Origin: Heliocidaris erythrogramma
Taxonomy: Eukaryota > Echinodermata > Echinoidea > Camarodonta > Echinometridae
NCBI GenBank assembly: GCA_025617745.1
Contig: CM046858.1
Location: 31,696,534 to 31,760,533 of the forward strand
Length of the DNA stretch: 64,000 bases
Direction of reading: 5' to 3'
Shown: positions 9,901-20,194 of the stretch, piece by piece
How positions within the stretch are numbered: the stretch's first letter is position 1
Layout: each line of letters opens with the position of its first letter
Made by a program: the position numbers and the translations under genes
The notes under the pieces: generated by a model
Database searches by the model: none
What the model saw: the letters and a program-made list of their open reading frames with translations, nothing else
Told to the model about the DNA's origin: nothing

Positions 9901-12009
9901 TGTACAGTTAACCTCGCCTAAGTCGGTTATGACGGGACTGAGTGAAATGCGTCGACTTAGGCGATTTTCGACTTGTGCGGAAAATCTGACTTACATGTAC
10001 GCGTGTATACATAACGCGGGGACGTCGCAGTGCGGACTATGGCTGGCGGCCTAGCCTTTACCAACGGCGAGTGAGCGCGATAATATTACCGTGGCTGCAA
10101 GGGAGACTAGCTGCAATGTGGGCAGCTTGCTGCTCACCACCTTTATCCACCCGTAACGCGGGTTGTTTTTTTTTTTATCTTGACCATTGAAATCTGCGTC
10201 TTTTTCTGACGCAGAATTCTCATACATATTAAATTCCCTCTAGAGAAAGTAACCAATCACGAACACCGAGGTACACTCATCATGCAAATTTTTTTGTCAC
10301 GTGATTGATCGTGACGTTTCACCCTGCTTTATCCAAAATGGCGAGTTCCACCAGCTTCGACGATCTTCTTCACGATAGTTTGAAATATGCTGCCAGCAAA
10401 TTGAAGATTCCAGGTGAAAAATTCAAGGAATTACAGGAGACTGCGATAAGAAATGTTCTTGCGGGGAAGGATTTATTCATAGCGCTACCCACTGGTTTTT
10501 GGCAAAAGTGCCATTTACGAAGCGATTCCTTTGTGTTGCGATTTCCTTCGTGAACAGCAGTTCTTTGATGGTCCGGCCTTAGCCACCGGGTACGTTGAAT
10601 TATTCATAGCCATTGAATACATGAATAATGATTGCGTTACGGGTGGATAAAGGCGGTGAGCAGCAAGCTGCCCACATTGCAGCTAGTCTCCCTTGCAGCC
10701 ACGGTAATATTATCGCGCTCACTCGCCGTTGGTAAAGGCTACCGGCGGCCCTGCGGTTTGATCGATTGGGAGTTCTCATCACATAATGTACCGTGATTTA
10801 TATTGTGCCGACATCGACAAAATAAGAACATACATTATATTACTTCACACTCCTGTTACAAGTTGGACAATAAAGAATAAAACCAGACATGTCCAGTGAT
10901 TAATTCCAATGTATTAAAAATCCTCCCTTACATCCCGTTATATGCACATGGCAGTGAAGGCAATAAAACTGCAGGTACGGCGTCCATCCGTCTGGCCGGC
11001 CGTGTAAACATGACTAACACATGACATTTTGTTCTTCACACTAGAGCGCAAGAGAGTGCGCGAGAGAGGACGCTGAGATCGCGCCAGCAAATCGGGGAAT
11101 TTTTGTAAACAAAATTGACGTGTGGCAGTTTCAACAATGATTGATTTCACATCGCCGTCTAGTTCGACTTACATGGTGTAAACTTAATGTTTTTTCATGG
11201 TATTGTTCTGAGAATTTGATCGATTTAGGTGAGTATTCGACCTACAAAAATCGACTTGTACAAAGGATTAACACACGTAAGTCTATGAGGGTAAATTGGG
11301 ACTTTTTAATTTTTATTTTCATCGACTTGAGCGACTATTCGACACATGCGACGACGACTTCAGCGAGGTTGACTGTACTTGCAATCAGCTGTAAAAGTCA
11401 CTTGTAAGTCCAGTCATTCTCTTTCATAAGGACGATGAGATTATCAGATGTACAGTGATAACTTGATCACTTTATTTGCATTAAAACAAGCAATCAAGTT
11501 TGTTATGTTTCGTTTCCAGTTTATGAAGTATAGTATTAGGCTACTTGGGTTGTGTATTGAATGCTAAAAAAGTATCAGTCCCTCATTTTTTGTCCTTTGG
11601 TCACAGTGGACAGTCCTACAATGTGGGCACTGCTTCTGCAACGAGTGCATGGAGACCATGCTAAGACGTGTTCACATTGCAGGCCGTCAGGGGGCAGTCA
11701 AGTGCGCTGTCTGTCGCATGCCTACAGAGGGCACCGATGTCTGCTATGTCAGTGTGAATGCACAGCAAGATGCTTCTGAGAAGGAGGAGGATAGTATAAA
11801 GGTGGAGGGAGATCACTCTACTAAGATTGAGGCGGTGGTCAGGACATTGAAAGGCATACAGCAGAAGGAGCCAGGGGCAAAGGCTATTGTCTTCTCTACT
11901 GTGAGTAGCAAGGTCATTTCTCAACTTGTGTAGCTTGGACAGTCATACTTTTAGTGTGTTTCAAATTAACTCCCCCCCCCCCCCCCGCTCTCTCCTCCCC
12001 CCCCCTCTC

Positions 12010-12077
<68 letters not shown>

Positions 12078-15000
12078 CCCCCCCCCCCCCCCCCTCCTCC
12101 CCCCCCCCCTCCCCCCCCCTCTCCTCCCCCCCCCCTCCTCCCCCCCCCCCCTCCCCCCCCCTCCTCCCCCCCCCCTCTCCTCCCCCCCCTCCTCCCCCCC
12201 CCTCTCCTCCCCCCCCTCTCCTCCCCCCCCCTCTCCTCCTCCCCCCTCCTCTCCTCCTCCCCCCCCCTCCTCCTCCTCCCCCCCCTCCTCCTCCTCCCCC
12301 CCCCCTCCTCCTCCCCCCCTCTCTCGACTGAATGAACAACGCTTCTAAGAAGCGAAGATGTTGAAAGCTGCGTGCTCGGGCAACAATAGTGAACTGAGCT
12401 GGGTTATACGCCTTGGAACAAGCCGGACTATTCAGCAAGTGCTGACCAATAGCAGAGTCGCTGTGACTGCGGCATTGAACATTAGCGACTCTAGCAGCGG
12501 TTTTGCAGTTACGCTTCGGCTGTACTCGGCTACCAGCTGATGTCTGTCGTACCACGGAGGGTACGTGCTGTTTAATGCGGTCCGCTAGACGCTGAGATGT
12601 ACGGCCAACGTAGACGGCTTCACACCGACAATGATACTGATAAACGACATTGCTCATTTGGGGGGAAGGCAGTACATCCTTGCGAACTGCGGGTAGCATT
12701 CTATTAGTAGAGAACACAACACGCGTAGCCACGGCAAAGTAACATGGAAAATACTATAATTTGGTATAAACTAAATAACAAAAATCTTGTCATTATGAAA
12801 TCGGTTTCTCACATTCATATCATGATTCAACTTATTTTGTTTAATCATTTTGATATAGAATTACGCTAATGTCCAAATAAAGAGGTTGACACTTGGTGCT
12901 TATATCAGTGGATTAAGCTATACCAGGTTTAACCTAGTCCACTTTTGTGAATATGAGCCAATATCTTTCTCCCTTTGCCACCGTTTCCATTTTACTCTCA
13001 ACATATCTCCTTCTCTTTCCGTGTGTACCTCTCCCTCGACTCCCTTCCTCATCCTCTCACCCTTCCTTCCCTCTTCCACTCCCTTGTATTTCATGTTGTC
13101 TGCAGGTATCATTTGTCCCCCTTCCTCCTCCCTCTTACTCTTTCTATCCTCTCTCTCTCTCTCTCTCTGTTTCTCTCTCTCTGTTTCTCTCTGTTTCTCT
13201 ACTACAAGTTGTTTCTTCTTTGACTTTGGAATTTGTCAAACTTCTTTTTCCCCTAGTGGTCTGAGGTGCTTGAGCTCATTTCCAAAGCTCTGTCTGTAAA
13301 TCGGATCAAGTTCAAGAATGCTGGCAAGAATGGAGGACCAAAGCATTTTCAGGTGAGCAGACATTTAACCAGTGAGTTCAGAGACCTAGCAAATGCAACC
13401 CAGTGTTATTGTTTTATAATAACTTTAGTAGTGAACATAGTTGAAGTTGAAGTTTATTGTCCAAAACATGCTCAAAATAACACAACCATACAGAAATACA
13501 AACATATAATATGACATTGGACAGAAGGTATCAGAAAATAGCATAAATGCTAATCAGGTCTGATACCTGACAGAGCTTACACTGTTTACAATACATTCAT
13601 AGTAATGATGATTTATAACTTGTCTAAATTACACCTGCAAATTGGGACATTCTTCGAGCAGACATGTTTACATGCCTCACCAAAGTGATTGATTATTGTG
13701 ATCAAGATTCTTCAAAGTTAAATGATTGTTCCCTCTTAGATTATTCTCTGTCGTAATGCCATTATTAGCCTGTCATGGATATGTGATTGTGCTCGGTTAG
13801 TAGTCCTATTTCATAAGGTTTAACACGGTTAACATACCATTTACTGTGACATAATTGTTCTCCTCTCCCTCTGATATAAAATTGTGCATGTAGTAGGGAT
13901 ACAAGAAGCTTTAGAGGTTGTTTTGTACCATGGACCTGTTGGATACATTGGTATATCATGTATTTTCTATTGACTCCAGCCTGAGATGTTTTGAGCTTAG
14001 TATTTATTGGGTTAATCTTGATCTCATTTAAAGGCTGCATTGATGGACTTCAAGCATGAGGCAGATATCACAGTACTTCTCCTACCTGTTCACAGTGGTA
14101 GCAAGGGTCTTAACCTGATCGAGGCCACTCATGTTCTCCTGGTAGAACCTATCCTCAACCCCGCCAGTGAGATGCAAGCTGTTGGAAGGGTGCATCGTAT
14201 CGGACAAACAAAGTTAGATTGTATTTTATCTTCCACTAAAAGGCATTACAATTGTATTTTAAAGTGTATTTAAAAAGGAACATACAGATTGTTGTTAAAG
14301 CAGTGACCAATATATTTTTAAAATGTTGATTGTAACTCTCTTCCAGGGACTATAAATCAATTTTCATGTAATTCAAATAGGCACGGTTCTTTGTTGCTAA
14401 CAGATATTCGTAGTGAGGTGTTACTTCCATGTACTTCTAATCTCTGCAAGCTATTGAACTGTAAGGTATTTCATGATTTTCTGGTTATGTGTTTGTGTGT
14501 GTCCATCCATGTATATAGGAAAGCCAATGTTGTAAATGTACATTCGTTTTATTTATCCATGTTGTTCACAGTATTCTACATCTTTCTCATGTTTTATTTT
14601 TGTTATCAGGCCAACTGTTGTTCATCGTTTTCTTGTCCATGAAACAATTGAAGAGAAACTTCACAGCTACCTCAGAACACATAGTATCAGGTAAGAAATC
14701 GTGCTTGAATGTAGTCCCACATATTTATATGCATGTAGAATACAGTGTTTAGCTTAAAGGTTGGTTGATGCTACCCTTATTCATTATAATAATCAGATTA
14801 GCCAAGGTCAGCCGAGGCAAACTAAAAAAAAACAGCTGGAACTAGCACAGTCCAGACCATATGCAAAAGCAGATACCCAAATGGCAGCAGGCCTTTTTGC
14901 TCGGAGGCCACCTATGTGATGATATTTATTCACCAACAGTGTATATTAGACCTGACGTTACTATCAGACCATCATTATTATGGATCGTTTTTATGCACAT

Positions 15001-15220
15001 AGCCAAAAGTTACAATGGAGTCTCAATGAAGCTTTCATGGGAATAGATTGCTAACTACATGTAGATGTTAGATGATAGGTGTATTGGGTAAATTCATTGT
15101 AATTGACTCTCTGTCTTCTCTTTTGTCTTTCCAAACAGGGATGGACTGAACTCAGTTGAAACTGACACAGGAGATATGACCTTCTCTGACCTTAAGGAAA
15201 TATTCTCTTCTGAAACTTAA
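6798..15220 (+). CDS. SHPRH: SHPRH, C-terminal half (seven exons): SNF2 helicase and RING E3 ubiquitin ligase
   Basis: SHPRH is the animal counterpart of yeast Rad5. It is a nuclear ATPase and E3 ligase that polyubiquitinates PCNA at stalled forks. Seven exons join in frame: 6798-6941, 9285-9458, 11607-11900, 13257-13352, 14034-14212, 14610-14690 and 15139-15220 (1050 nt, 349 residues plus stop). Exon 2 gives the first RING pair (CPICVRPLG). Exon 3 gives CGHCFCNEC and CAVCRM, then the start of helicase lobe 2 (HSTKIEAVVRTL, AKAIVFST). Exon 5 carries helicase motifs V and VI (GSKGLNLIEATHV, QAVGRVHRIGQTK). The order matches the human protein, where RING interrupts the helicase. All introns are GT-AG. 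The N-terminal two thirds, including Walker A, H15 and PHD, lie beyond the left edge. Nothing in the exons suggests a pseudogene. Confidence 0.95.
7080..7580 (+). mobile_element. Helitron-like satellite-carrying element, copy B (single unit)
   Basis: It has the same module order as the element at 5035-6728 but only one satellite unit (CGGGTTGTCCGTCCGTCC at about 7100, unit 7120-7260). The roughly 130-bp 3' end at 7449-7580 is nearly the same as 6600-6728, ending ...GATTCATCTAG then T. The terminal palindrome is decayed here (CCTCACGCGG). It lies in the SHPRH intron after exon a. Confidence 0.55.
8510..8860. repeat. Dispersed repeat with CCCCCGCC-hairpin start and CGGGCGGG block
   Basis: Starts TACCCCCGCCAAACGAAG, a short hairpin with GAAGGGGGTATA, continues through (GGGCGGTC)n-like sequence and two copies of TTGCGGATCGAACTACTTCC (about 8605 and 8767), and closes with GGGGCGGGGGTATTAA. 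This is a modular non-coding repeat, probably mobile. No target-site duplication was found. Confidence 0.45.
9285..9458 (+). CDS. SHPRH: SHPRH exon b (first RING cysteines)
   Basis: Fifty-eight codons, acceptor TTTTACAG, donor CAACAG|GTAATG. It contains LRRKLGQLVYLQNLNKAQ and ends in ETCPICVRPLGQQ, the first zinc pair of the RING. The RING is thus split by the following 2.1-kb repeat-filled intron. Confidence 0.95.
10052..10741. mobile_element. Pack-type DNA element with 108-bp TIRs carrying a host exon
   Basis: Terminal inverted repeats 10052-10159 and 10634-10741 are 108 bp long and differ at about one base, starting TAGCCTTTACCAACGGCGAG. Flanking 9-mers CTGGCGGCC (left) and CCGGCGGCC (right) look like a 9-bp target-site duplication with one mismatch. 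The related pogo-like copy at 21317 shows one uninterrupted CCGGCGGCC at the same place. Long TIRs, 9-bp duplication and a captured gene piece resemble Mutator-like Pack elements, but the superfamily is inferred. Near-identical TIRs imply recent activity. Confidence 0.78.
10338..10592 (+). pseudogene. Captured RecQ-like helicase first exon, Walker A frameshifted
   Basis: From an ATG in good context (CCAAAATGGCG) the frame reads a short N-terminal helix, then KFKELQETAIRNVL and DLFIALPTGF, the RecQ/SF2 motif 0-I region. One extra T in a run of five Ts (about 10495-10499) shifts the frame in the middle of the Walker A P-loop. In the +1 frame the helicase-like reading resumes (KSAIYEAIPLCCDF). 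The match fades at a GG|GTACGT donor-like site near 10588, so the captured piece looks like 5' UTR, exon 1 and the start of an intron taken at DNA level. It is not part of SHPRH. Confidence 0.7.
11607..11900 (+). CDS. SHPRH: SHPRH exon c (rest of RING, start of helicase lobe 2)
   Basis: Ninety-eight codons, acceptor TTGGTCACAG, donor ACT|GTGAGT. CGHCFCNECMETM and VKCAVCRMPT complete the C3HC4 RING. The exon then enters the helicase C-terminal lobe with STKIEAVVRTLKGIQ and GAKAIVFST. Confidence 0.95.
11971..12325 (+). repeat. C-rich polypyrimidine tract (C and CTCC repeats)
   Basis: About 355 bp of almost pure C with periodic CTCC/CTCTCC interruptions and no purines apart from one early G. 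It lies in the SHPRH intron after exon c and directly abuts a Penelope-like fragment. The long Pro-rich and Gly-rich open frames across it are artefacts of composition. Confidence 0.95.
12326..12732 (-). mobile_element. Penelope-like element fragment: GIY-YIG endonuclease end
   Basis: The minus-strand frame has NVVYQYHCRCEAVYVGRTSQ followed by LADRIKQHVP, the GIY-YIG core as used by Penelope-like retroelements (VY...YVGRT, R, H). It then reads SDSAIGQHLL and FLEALFIQSRE, the helix with the catalytic Glu position. The upstream RT is missing, so only about 135 codons survive. The frame then runs into the G-rich complement of the C tract and encodes meaningless Gly/Arg. The position of the element's true stop cannot be seen. 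Confidence 0.75.
13060..13205 (+). repeat. CT-rich microsatellite in SHPRH intron
   Basis: CCTT/CTCC-rich sequence grading into (CT)n with TTTCTCTCTCTCTG repeats, about 50 bp upstream of the exon d acceptor. It may strengthen the polypyrimidine context. No coding content. Confidence 0.8.
13257..13352 (+). CDS. SHPRH: SHPRH exon d
   Basis: Thirty-two codons after a strong polypyrimidine acceptor (CTTTTTCCCCTAG), donor CAG|GTGAGC. The peptide begins WSEVLELISKAL, the continuation of motif IV in the second helicase lobe. Confidence 0.92.
14034..14212 (+). CDS. SHPRH: SHPRH exon e (helicase motifs V and VI)
   Basis: It begins AALMDFKHE after acceptor ATTTAAAG and ends in phase 2 at an AA|GTTAGA donor. 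It carries ITVLLLPVHSGSKGLNLIEA and the arginine-finger motif QAVGRVHRIGQT, among the best conserved parts of Rad5/SHPRH helicases. Confidence 0.95.
14610..14690 (+). CDS. SHPRH: SHPRH exon f
   Basis: Acceptor TTTGTTATCAG, donor AG|GTAAGA. The first G completes the Lys codon begun in the previous exon. The peptide PTVVHRFLVHETIEEKLH matches the segment directly after motif VI in SHPRH. Confidence 0.94.
15139..15220 (+). CDS. SHPRH: SHPRH last coding exon with stop
   Basis: Acceptor TTTCCAAACAG. Twenty-seven codons end in MTFSDLKEIFSSET and TAA at 15218-15220, resembling the short ADLADLF-type tail of the human protein. Confidence 0.9.
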
Positions 15221-15460
15221 TCCGGAGATTTATTGGAACCTACATTCTACAGATTGAAGTCTAATACTAATGAGCCGAGACGACATTGTGTGTTTACTTG
15301 TAGACATTCCCTCCCCCCCCCCCAAGTTCTTCTGCTTTAACTCGGGCAAATTGATGATCCCTTAGAAAGTCTTCTTTCAACTGTACGGAGATTGTCATAA
15401 GTTCGATTTGCAATATGAAGAATGTAATGTAATGTAATAAAGATGAGGCCTGATAAAACT
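15221..15460 (+). promoter_or_regulatory. SHPRH: SHPRH 3' UTR with polyadenylation signal
   Basis: An AATAAA hexamer at 15436-15441 follows the stop by about 215 bp and is preceded by GTAATGTAATGTAAT. It is the first canonical signal downstream. The exact cleavage site cannot be seen. Confidence 0.65.
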
Positions 15461-18329
15461 TGTAGAATTTCTGAAATGATATTTGGCATCAAAGAAATAT
15501 TCTTATTCTAAGGGAGTTTTAGAAATGATTGAGGAAATAAATGCCATAAATAAACATGAAAAAGATCGTGAAGGATCTGTGAAGTATTCTGACAAAGAGA
15601 AAGACGAAGGTGTCCACTAGCAGGCCTAGGGCGCGAATACAGGCTGTGCTTCGTGCAAACACAAGCACAATATACTAAATGAGACTGGATCAAACTAAAC
15701 TTTAAAACAACAACAATGCAATCCGAAATATAAGGATCATGGGAACTATGTTTTTGTTTTTTTTTTTTTTATTTTTTTTTTTTTTTTGGGGGGGGGGGAG
15801 GAGGTGGGTTGAAAACTGCATGACTTGGAACGAGTTTAATTTTCAAGGGGGGAATGGAACAGCCGGAATGAAAAAAAAGCAGTGCTTTGGAACGGTTTTC
15901 TCTCTTTTTCTCAACAAGAAAAAAATGGTATGCTTTGGAACAGAAATTTTAGTATAAAAATTAGGGTCTTCTCTACGGCACATACCCACCACACACTATA
16001 TACGGAGTGCCCTTCGTATACCACCATATTGGCGATACTGAAGCTGACGATTATCGAATAACCCAAAATGCGATATCTAAATATATTCTATCATAGATTA
16101 GATTTAATTCAGATTTGAGAGAAAAATCAAATAATGAAGAGGGGAGATTGTGTGGTGATTGGGAAGTGAACGTAGCAAATAACCCGACCTCTGAACAATG
16201 AAAATACTGGAGATGTGAAGAAGTACTTCTTCTAATGTCACTCTATCAAAAATATGTACATGTATTTTTTAATACATATTTCATCTAATTATAAAGCACA
16301 AAAAAAGTAATATTTTTTTTCCCTATTTTTTTTGGGGGCGAGTAAATTACATATAGCACGAAGGAGTTGAGAATGTGGGTTTAGCAGAAATGAGCAAGCT
16401 TAAGTGCAGTGAGAACTCTTTTCATGCAAATAGGAAAGAAAAGTGGATTTTGATAACCCCAAACCTTGCCAGACCCTTGCTAGTCATTGCAATAAATAAT
16501 AATGGGGGTGATTTTTTTTTTCCACATATTTCATCAAAAAATTACAAATCTTTTGCTATGACCAATGAATATTGAAGCTTTCCGGTATCATAGTCATATC
16601 TTCGTATGTTTTACAGGACACTATGCATGGAATCACCCTGAGGTGAATTCTATTCTATGAAACCGGTTAATTCATTAGATTGTCAGTAGGAGTTCTGCTT
16701 TAAATAACATGGGATAAATGAGAATTCATCAGTGAACAGCTTTCTGAAACCAAGAAGTCTGGTGTTTTGTATGAGGACATTGAGATTATTTATATGAACG
16801 AACATCTCAGTTATTCCCTTGATCTGTTGTTTATTAATATAGTAATAAAGCAAAGAAAACTCCTTGAGATGAATATCCCAGAAAATGAAGGCATAGGGAC
16901 AGCTTTTGAAATTCTTGGGAATTTGAAATACATGTACAACAAAACTTGCATCTTAATCATGCCTCATTAATTATGTCTCAGGATGAGTACCTTATCACTA
17001 TGTGGTACATGAGATCTGTATATCAGGCTTGTTTATGCACATACACATTTTTGTCATGGCTGGGCCGTTTCTTTTATTAGTTACATGTACATATATGTAT
17101 TGAATTTAGTGTGTCATGAAAGTGGCTGTTGAACTACTGGGTGCAATGGCACTGTGGTACAGTTTATTGCAGTCATATTTATGTATTTCTATCAGTTATA
17201 CACTTTATACCTGACAATATTCACAAAGGATAATATATTTTGTATATATCTACGTTGATCATTATTTTTGTCACGACTGTGGACGTAATCTGTATGTACA
17301 TGTAGATACAGGGTGGCCTAAATAAAACAGATTAGCATAGATTACTTCAAATAATGCCGGGCAAATTTCAGCAGTACCAGTAGTTGGGGAGTCTCACGGT
17401 ACCAAGTTTGCCAAAATTGGTTGAGTATTTTAAAATGCTAGACACATTTTTATGAAACAATTTTGAAGACATCCACTGGCAGTGCTCCTTGCAGAAAATA
17501 ATGTATCATTGTGTAGTTTCATAATTATGCCTGAGCTTTGGGCAAGCTGTAATAAACATCAGATTGAACACAAACATTCCACACATATTAAGAAGAGCCT
17601 ACATGTTTATGTGATTAGATTATTTTGTAGAAATGCAGTATGTACATTGAGAAAGTGCCAAATTGTGTCATTAAATGCTCCCTATAACAAAAGCCCCTAA
17701 CAAATTTGTCAATCTTGGGATAATTTTTCATGTGAAAAGATTCTCCTTCCATTAGTACCAGTGAAGTTGAGCCCACTTTATTGGAAGTACTGTATGCTAG
17801 TCCGTTTAGGGGGCCACCCATTATTTTGTACATTGGTTAATTGATATATGTAATGATAATTATAAGAAAGGAATAGATGAGAATCATATCTTTAGATAAT
17901 CATTTCCTTTCACACCCTGCCTGTGGCCTTCACATTGAAGTTCACATCCCTATTCCTGCCACTGCCAACAAGCTCCCATTCTCATAACCATTAAAATGAT
18001 TGGGATTTTCTCGGGTTTACTTTAAAACATTCACAAAAAGCTAGCAAATTTTTGAAATACAACCTTTATAAAACCTTTGTTAACTCTGCAAAAGCACATA
18101 GAAACAATGGCATGAAACCTGCTTATATTCTTGATTATTTTGTTTCGTTTGCAACAATTAATTTAACTCAACTACATGTAGAGTAAACCGTGTTCATGCA
18201 ACAATCATTCTGTTCCTTTCAGGTATATTCTTTCCATACACAAGAGTGAAAAGTAGTACATAAATGCAGTATGCTTTTCTTACCGGTATTCTCTCAAGGA
18301 GTATTATCACATATCAAGCCTTTAACTTG
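15461..18329. other. Gene-poor AT-rich spacer between convergent genes
   Basis: No recognisable exon, only scattered short frames without family resemblance. Contains homopolymer tracts (T run with G10 at about 15760-15800, T/G at 16315-16340) and a mariner-like start TACAGGGTGGCCTAAATAAA at about 17307 without a visible partner end. Confidence 0.5.
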
Positions 18330-18550
18330 TACAAGTACAGTATTTTGTGTTTATACTTTGTTTTATTAGTTTACCTTTCATGATTTACAAGAAAAATATA
18401 AAAATAAAGTGCCATGCTATGGTTTACAAACAACTGCACAATACAAGTACAGTATTTTGTGTTTATACTTTGTTTTATTAGTTTACCTTTCATGATTTAC
18501 AAGAAAAATATAAAAATAAAGTGCCATGCTATGGTTTACAAACAACTGCA
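18330..18550 (+). repeat. 112-bp tandem duplication
   Basis: TACAAGTACAGTATTTTGTG starts at 18330 and again at 18442. About 109 bp of each copy agree essentially exactly. Recent local duplication in the intergenic spacer. Confidence 0.95.
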
Positions 18551-18937
18551 AATAAAATGTATATTTCTTGGTTTAAATACATGTATAAAATTTCTGAAGA
18601 TGGTAAGGAAAAGATGAGATTAATTTTAGTTAGCTTAAAAATATGGTTTCCCAAGGGTGTTATTTGACCGAGAGAGAGTCGTACACCATGAGAGCCTAGT
18701 GTACATGTAAATGTAATGTATACTACAGGTATTTTTTTTGCCTGATATCAAATTTGTTATGACAAAAACATTTTTAATCAAATAAAAGAAAAAATAATAT
18801 TCAGAATTCCACCCATGGGCTCCATAATTTGAGTCTATTTTCAGGCTATCCCTGAATATTGCATACTGGTAATCAGTACCATGTATTTGTTAAATCCCAT
18901 TACATTATTTATACTTATCATCTTATGTTAAAACAAG

Positions 18938-19015
18938 ATGAATGAGACTGTGTCTCCCATAATGCCTCCGCCTAACTTCAGAAAGCGGGACGGACAGACA
19001 ACCCGAAAACATCTT
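18938..19015 (-). mobile_element. Minimal Helitron-like satellite element, copy E (no satellite unit)
   Basis: Read on the minus strand it has only the two end modules of the family: CGGGTTGTCTGTCCGTCCCG then GGCGGAGGCATTATGGGAGA, ending with hairpin GAGACACAGTCTC and ATTCATCTTG. The satellite unit between them is gone, showing that array length varies from zero to about five between copies. Confidence 0.5.
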
Positions 19016-20188
19016 TATATGATCATGCTAATTTTCATTAATATAAAATAAAAATATAACTTATTTCCAAAGTACAAATGCAATATACATGTAATTTTAA
19101 AATAAACTTAATTTACATGTATGCTAACAATTCAATTCAAACCAATCCATATTCAGTGCAAACTGTTTGTAAAAACTTGCACAATGAGCAAGTATTAAGT
19201 AACAAAATACAAATATTAATACAACTGTTGCCAAAAGCTGTCCACATGAACAAACTAATTTGACTTTTTTTTTCCCCCAGAGAATATGACCCTTCAAATT
19301 TTGTGCGAGAACATCCCTTTGTGCTGTTCCTAAAGACTGACCACCAAATATCAAGCAATTTATTCATTCATTAGACCACTGCTATTCAAAAATGATATTA
19401 AATAACATACATGTAATACATGTAACTACATGGATTAATAAATATATGCAAAAGTACATGTACATGTTCAAGTATGTGTATAAAACAAAGTAAAATCTTC
19501 TGTTGAAATTATAATATTCATTATATTACAGAATATTAATGTTCTTTATGACAAGAATTGATTTTGAGATTAGAGGAGAAAGTAGGCAATCATTCATTAT
19601 GGAAACAAAGCACATCTATGAAATATATTCACCAGCAGAATCATGAAGATCTGATTCTATGAATGCAAGTGCATGCCAACATACACTTGCATTTACACAA
19701 TCAGATTGTAATAACTAGGTAATTCTGCTTTTATAGTCCTGAAAGTCTCCTGTTCACTTGCATACATGTAACTGAAAGACACATACTTGTAAAACCAGGA
19801 AACTATTGTCATTTCTGAACGACAGCCATTTTCACAGCAAGAAAAGTAGTGTCAGTTGTAATTCAATCATTTTTGTGGCATGGAACTTTCACGAGTCTAA
19901 AACACTCGTGAAATATGCATACTAAAGTATTGGTTTGACATTATGCAAATGATATTTGTGCTTTTCATTAAATGTAATTTCCAACAGGGTTTTGTCAATT
20001 TGTTATGCTGGTTGAAACCAATACTGCATGATACACAATTCATAATCAAATCCAGCCAGTTTCTCTAAAAATGAATTGTCCATTACTGGAGATTAGCTTT
20101 TACAATGTAAAATCATCTTCCAAAGATCATACAAATCATGTTTCTACAAAAGACATGCTTCATAGTTCTGTACATGTACATCATGCAA
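19016..20188. other. AT-rich spacer
   Basis: No convincing gene. One short acceptor-like frame at 19281-19373 on the + strand is discussed as a finding. Otherwise AT-rich with TACATGTA words. Confidence 0.45.
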
Positions 20189-20194
20189 TTTATT
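20189..20194 (-). promoter_or_regulatory. FBXO3: Candidate FBXO3 polyadenylation signal
   Basis: TTTATT on the + strand is AATAAA on the - strand, about 815 bp beyond the FBXO3 stop. It is a canonical hexamer in an AT-rich stretch. Other signals further downstream, such as near 19366, are equally possible. Confidence 0.35.

Larger units (their letters stand above)
9905..11375. mobile_element. pogo/Tigger-like non-autonomous element (TA target), copy 1
   Basis: The ends are CAGTTAACCTCGCCTAAGTC at 9905 and its diverged reverse complement ending GCGAGGTTGACTG at 11375, each followed by TA (9903-9904 and 11376-11377). The CAGTNAACCTCG-type terminus and TA target fit the Tc1/mariner superfamily, pogo branch. 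No transposase is present. It lies in the SHPRH intron between the RING halves and is itself interrupted by the nested element at 10052-10741. A second copy without that insertion starts at 21317. Confidence 0.7.

Noticed and set aside
11914..12325. Long Gly/Arg-rich (- strand) and Pro-rich (+ strand) open frames
   Set aside because: They are translations of a C-rich microsatellite; only the GIY-YIG part beyond 12326 is real coding ancestry.
16767..16970. 67-codon frame as a small gene
   Set aside because: No family resemblance, AT-rich composition like its surroundings, no splice or promoter support.
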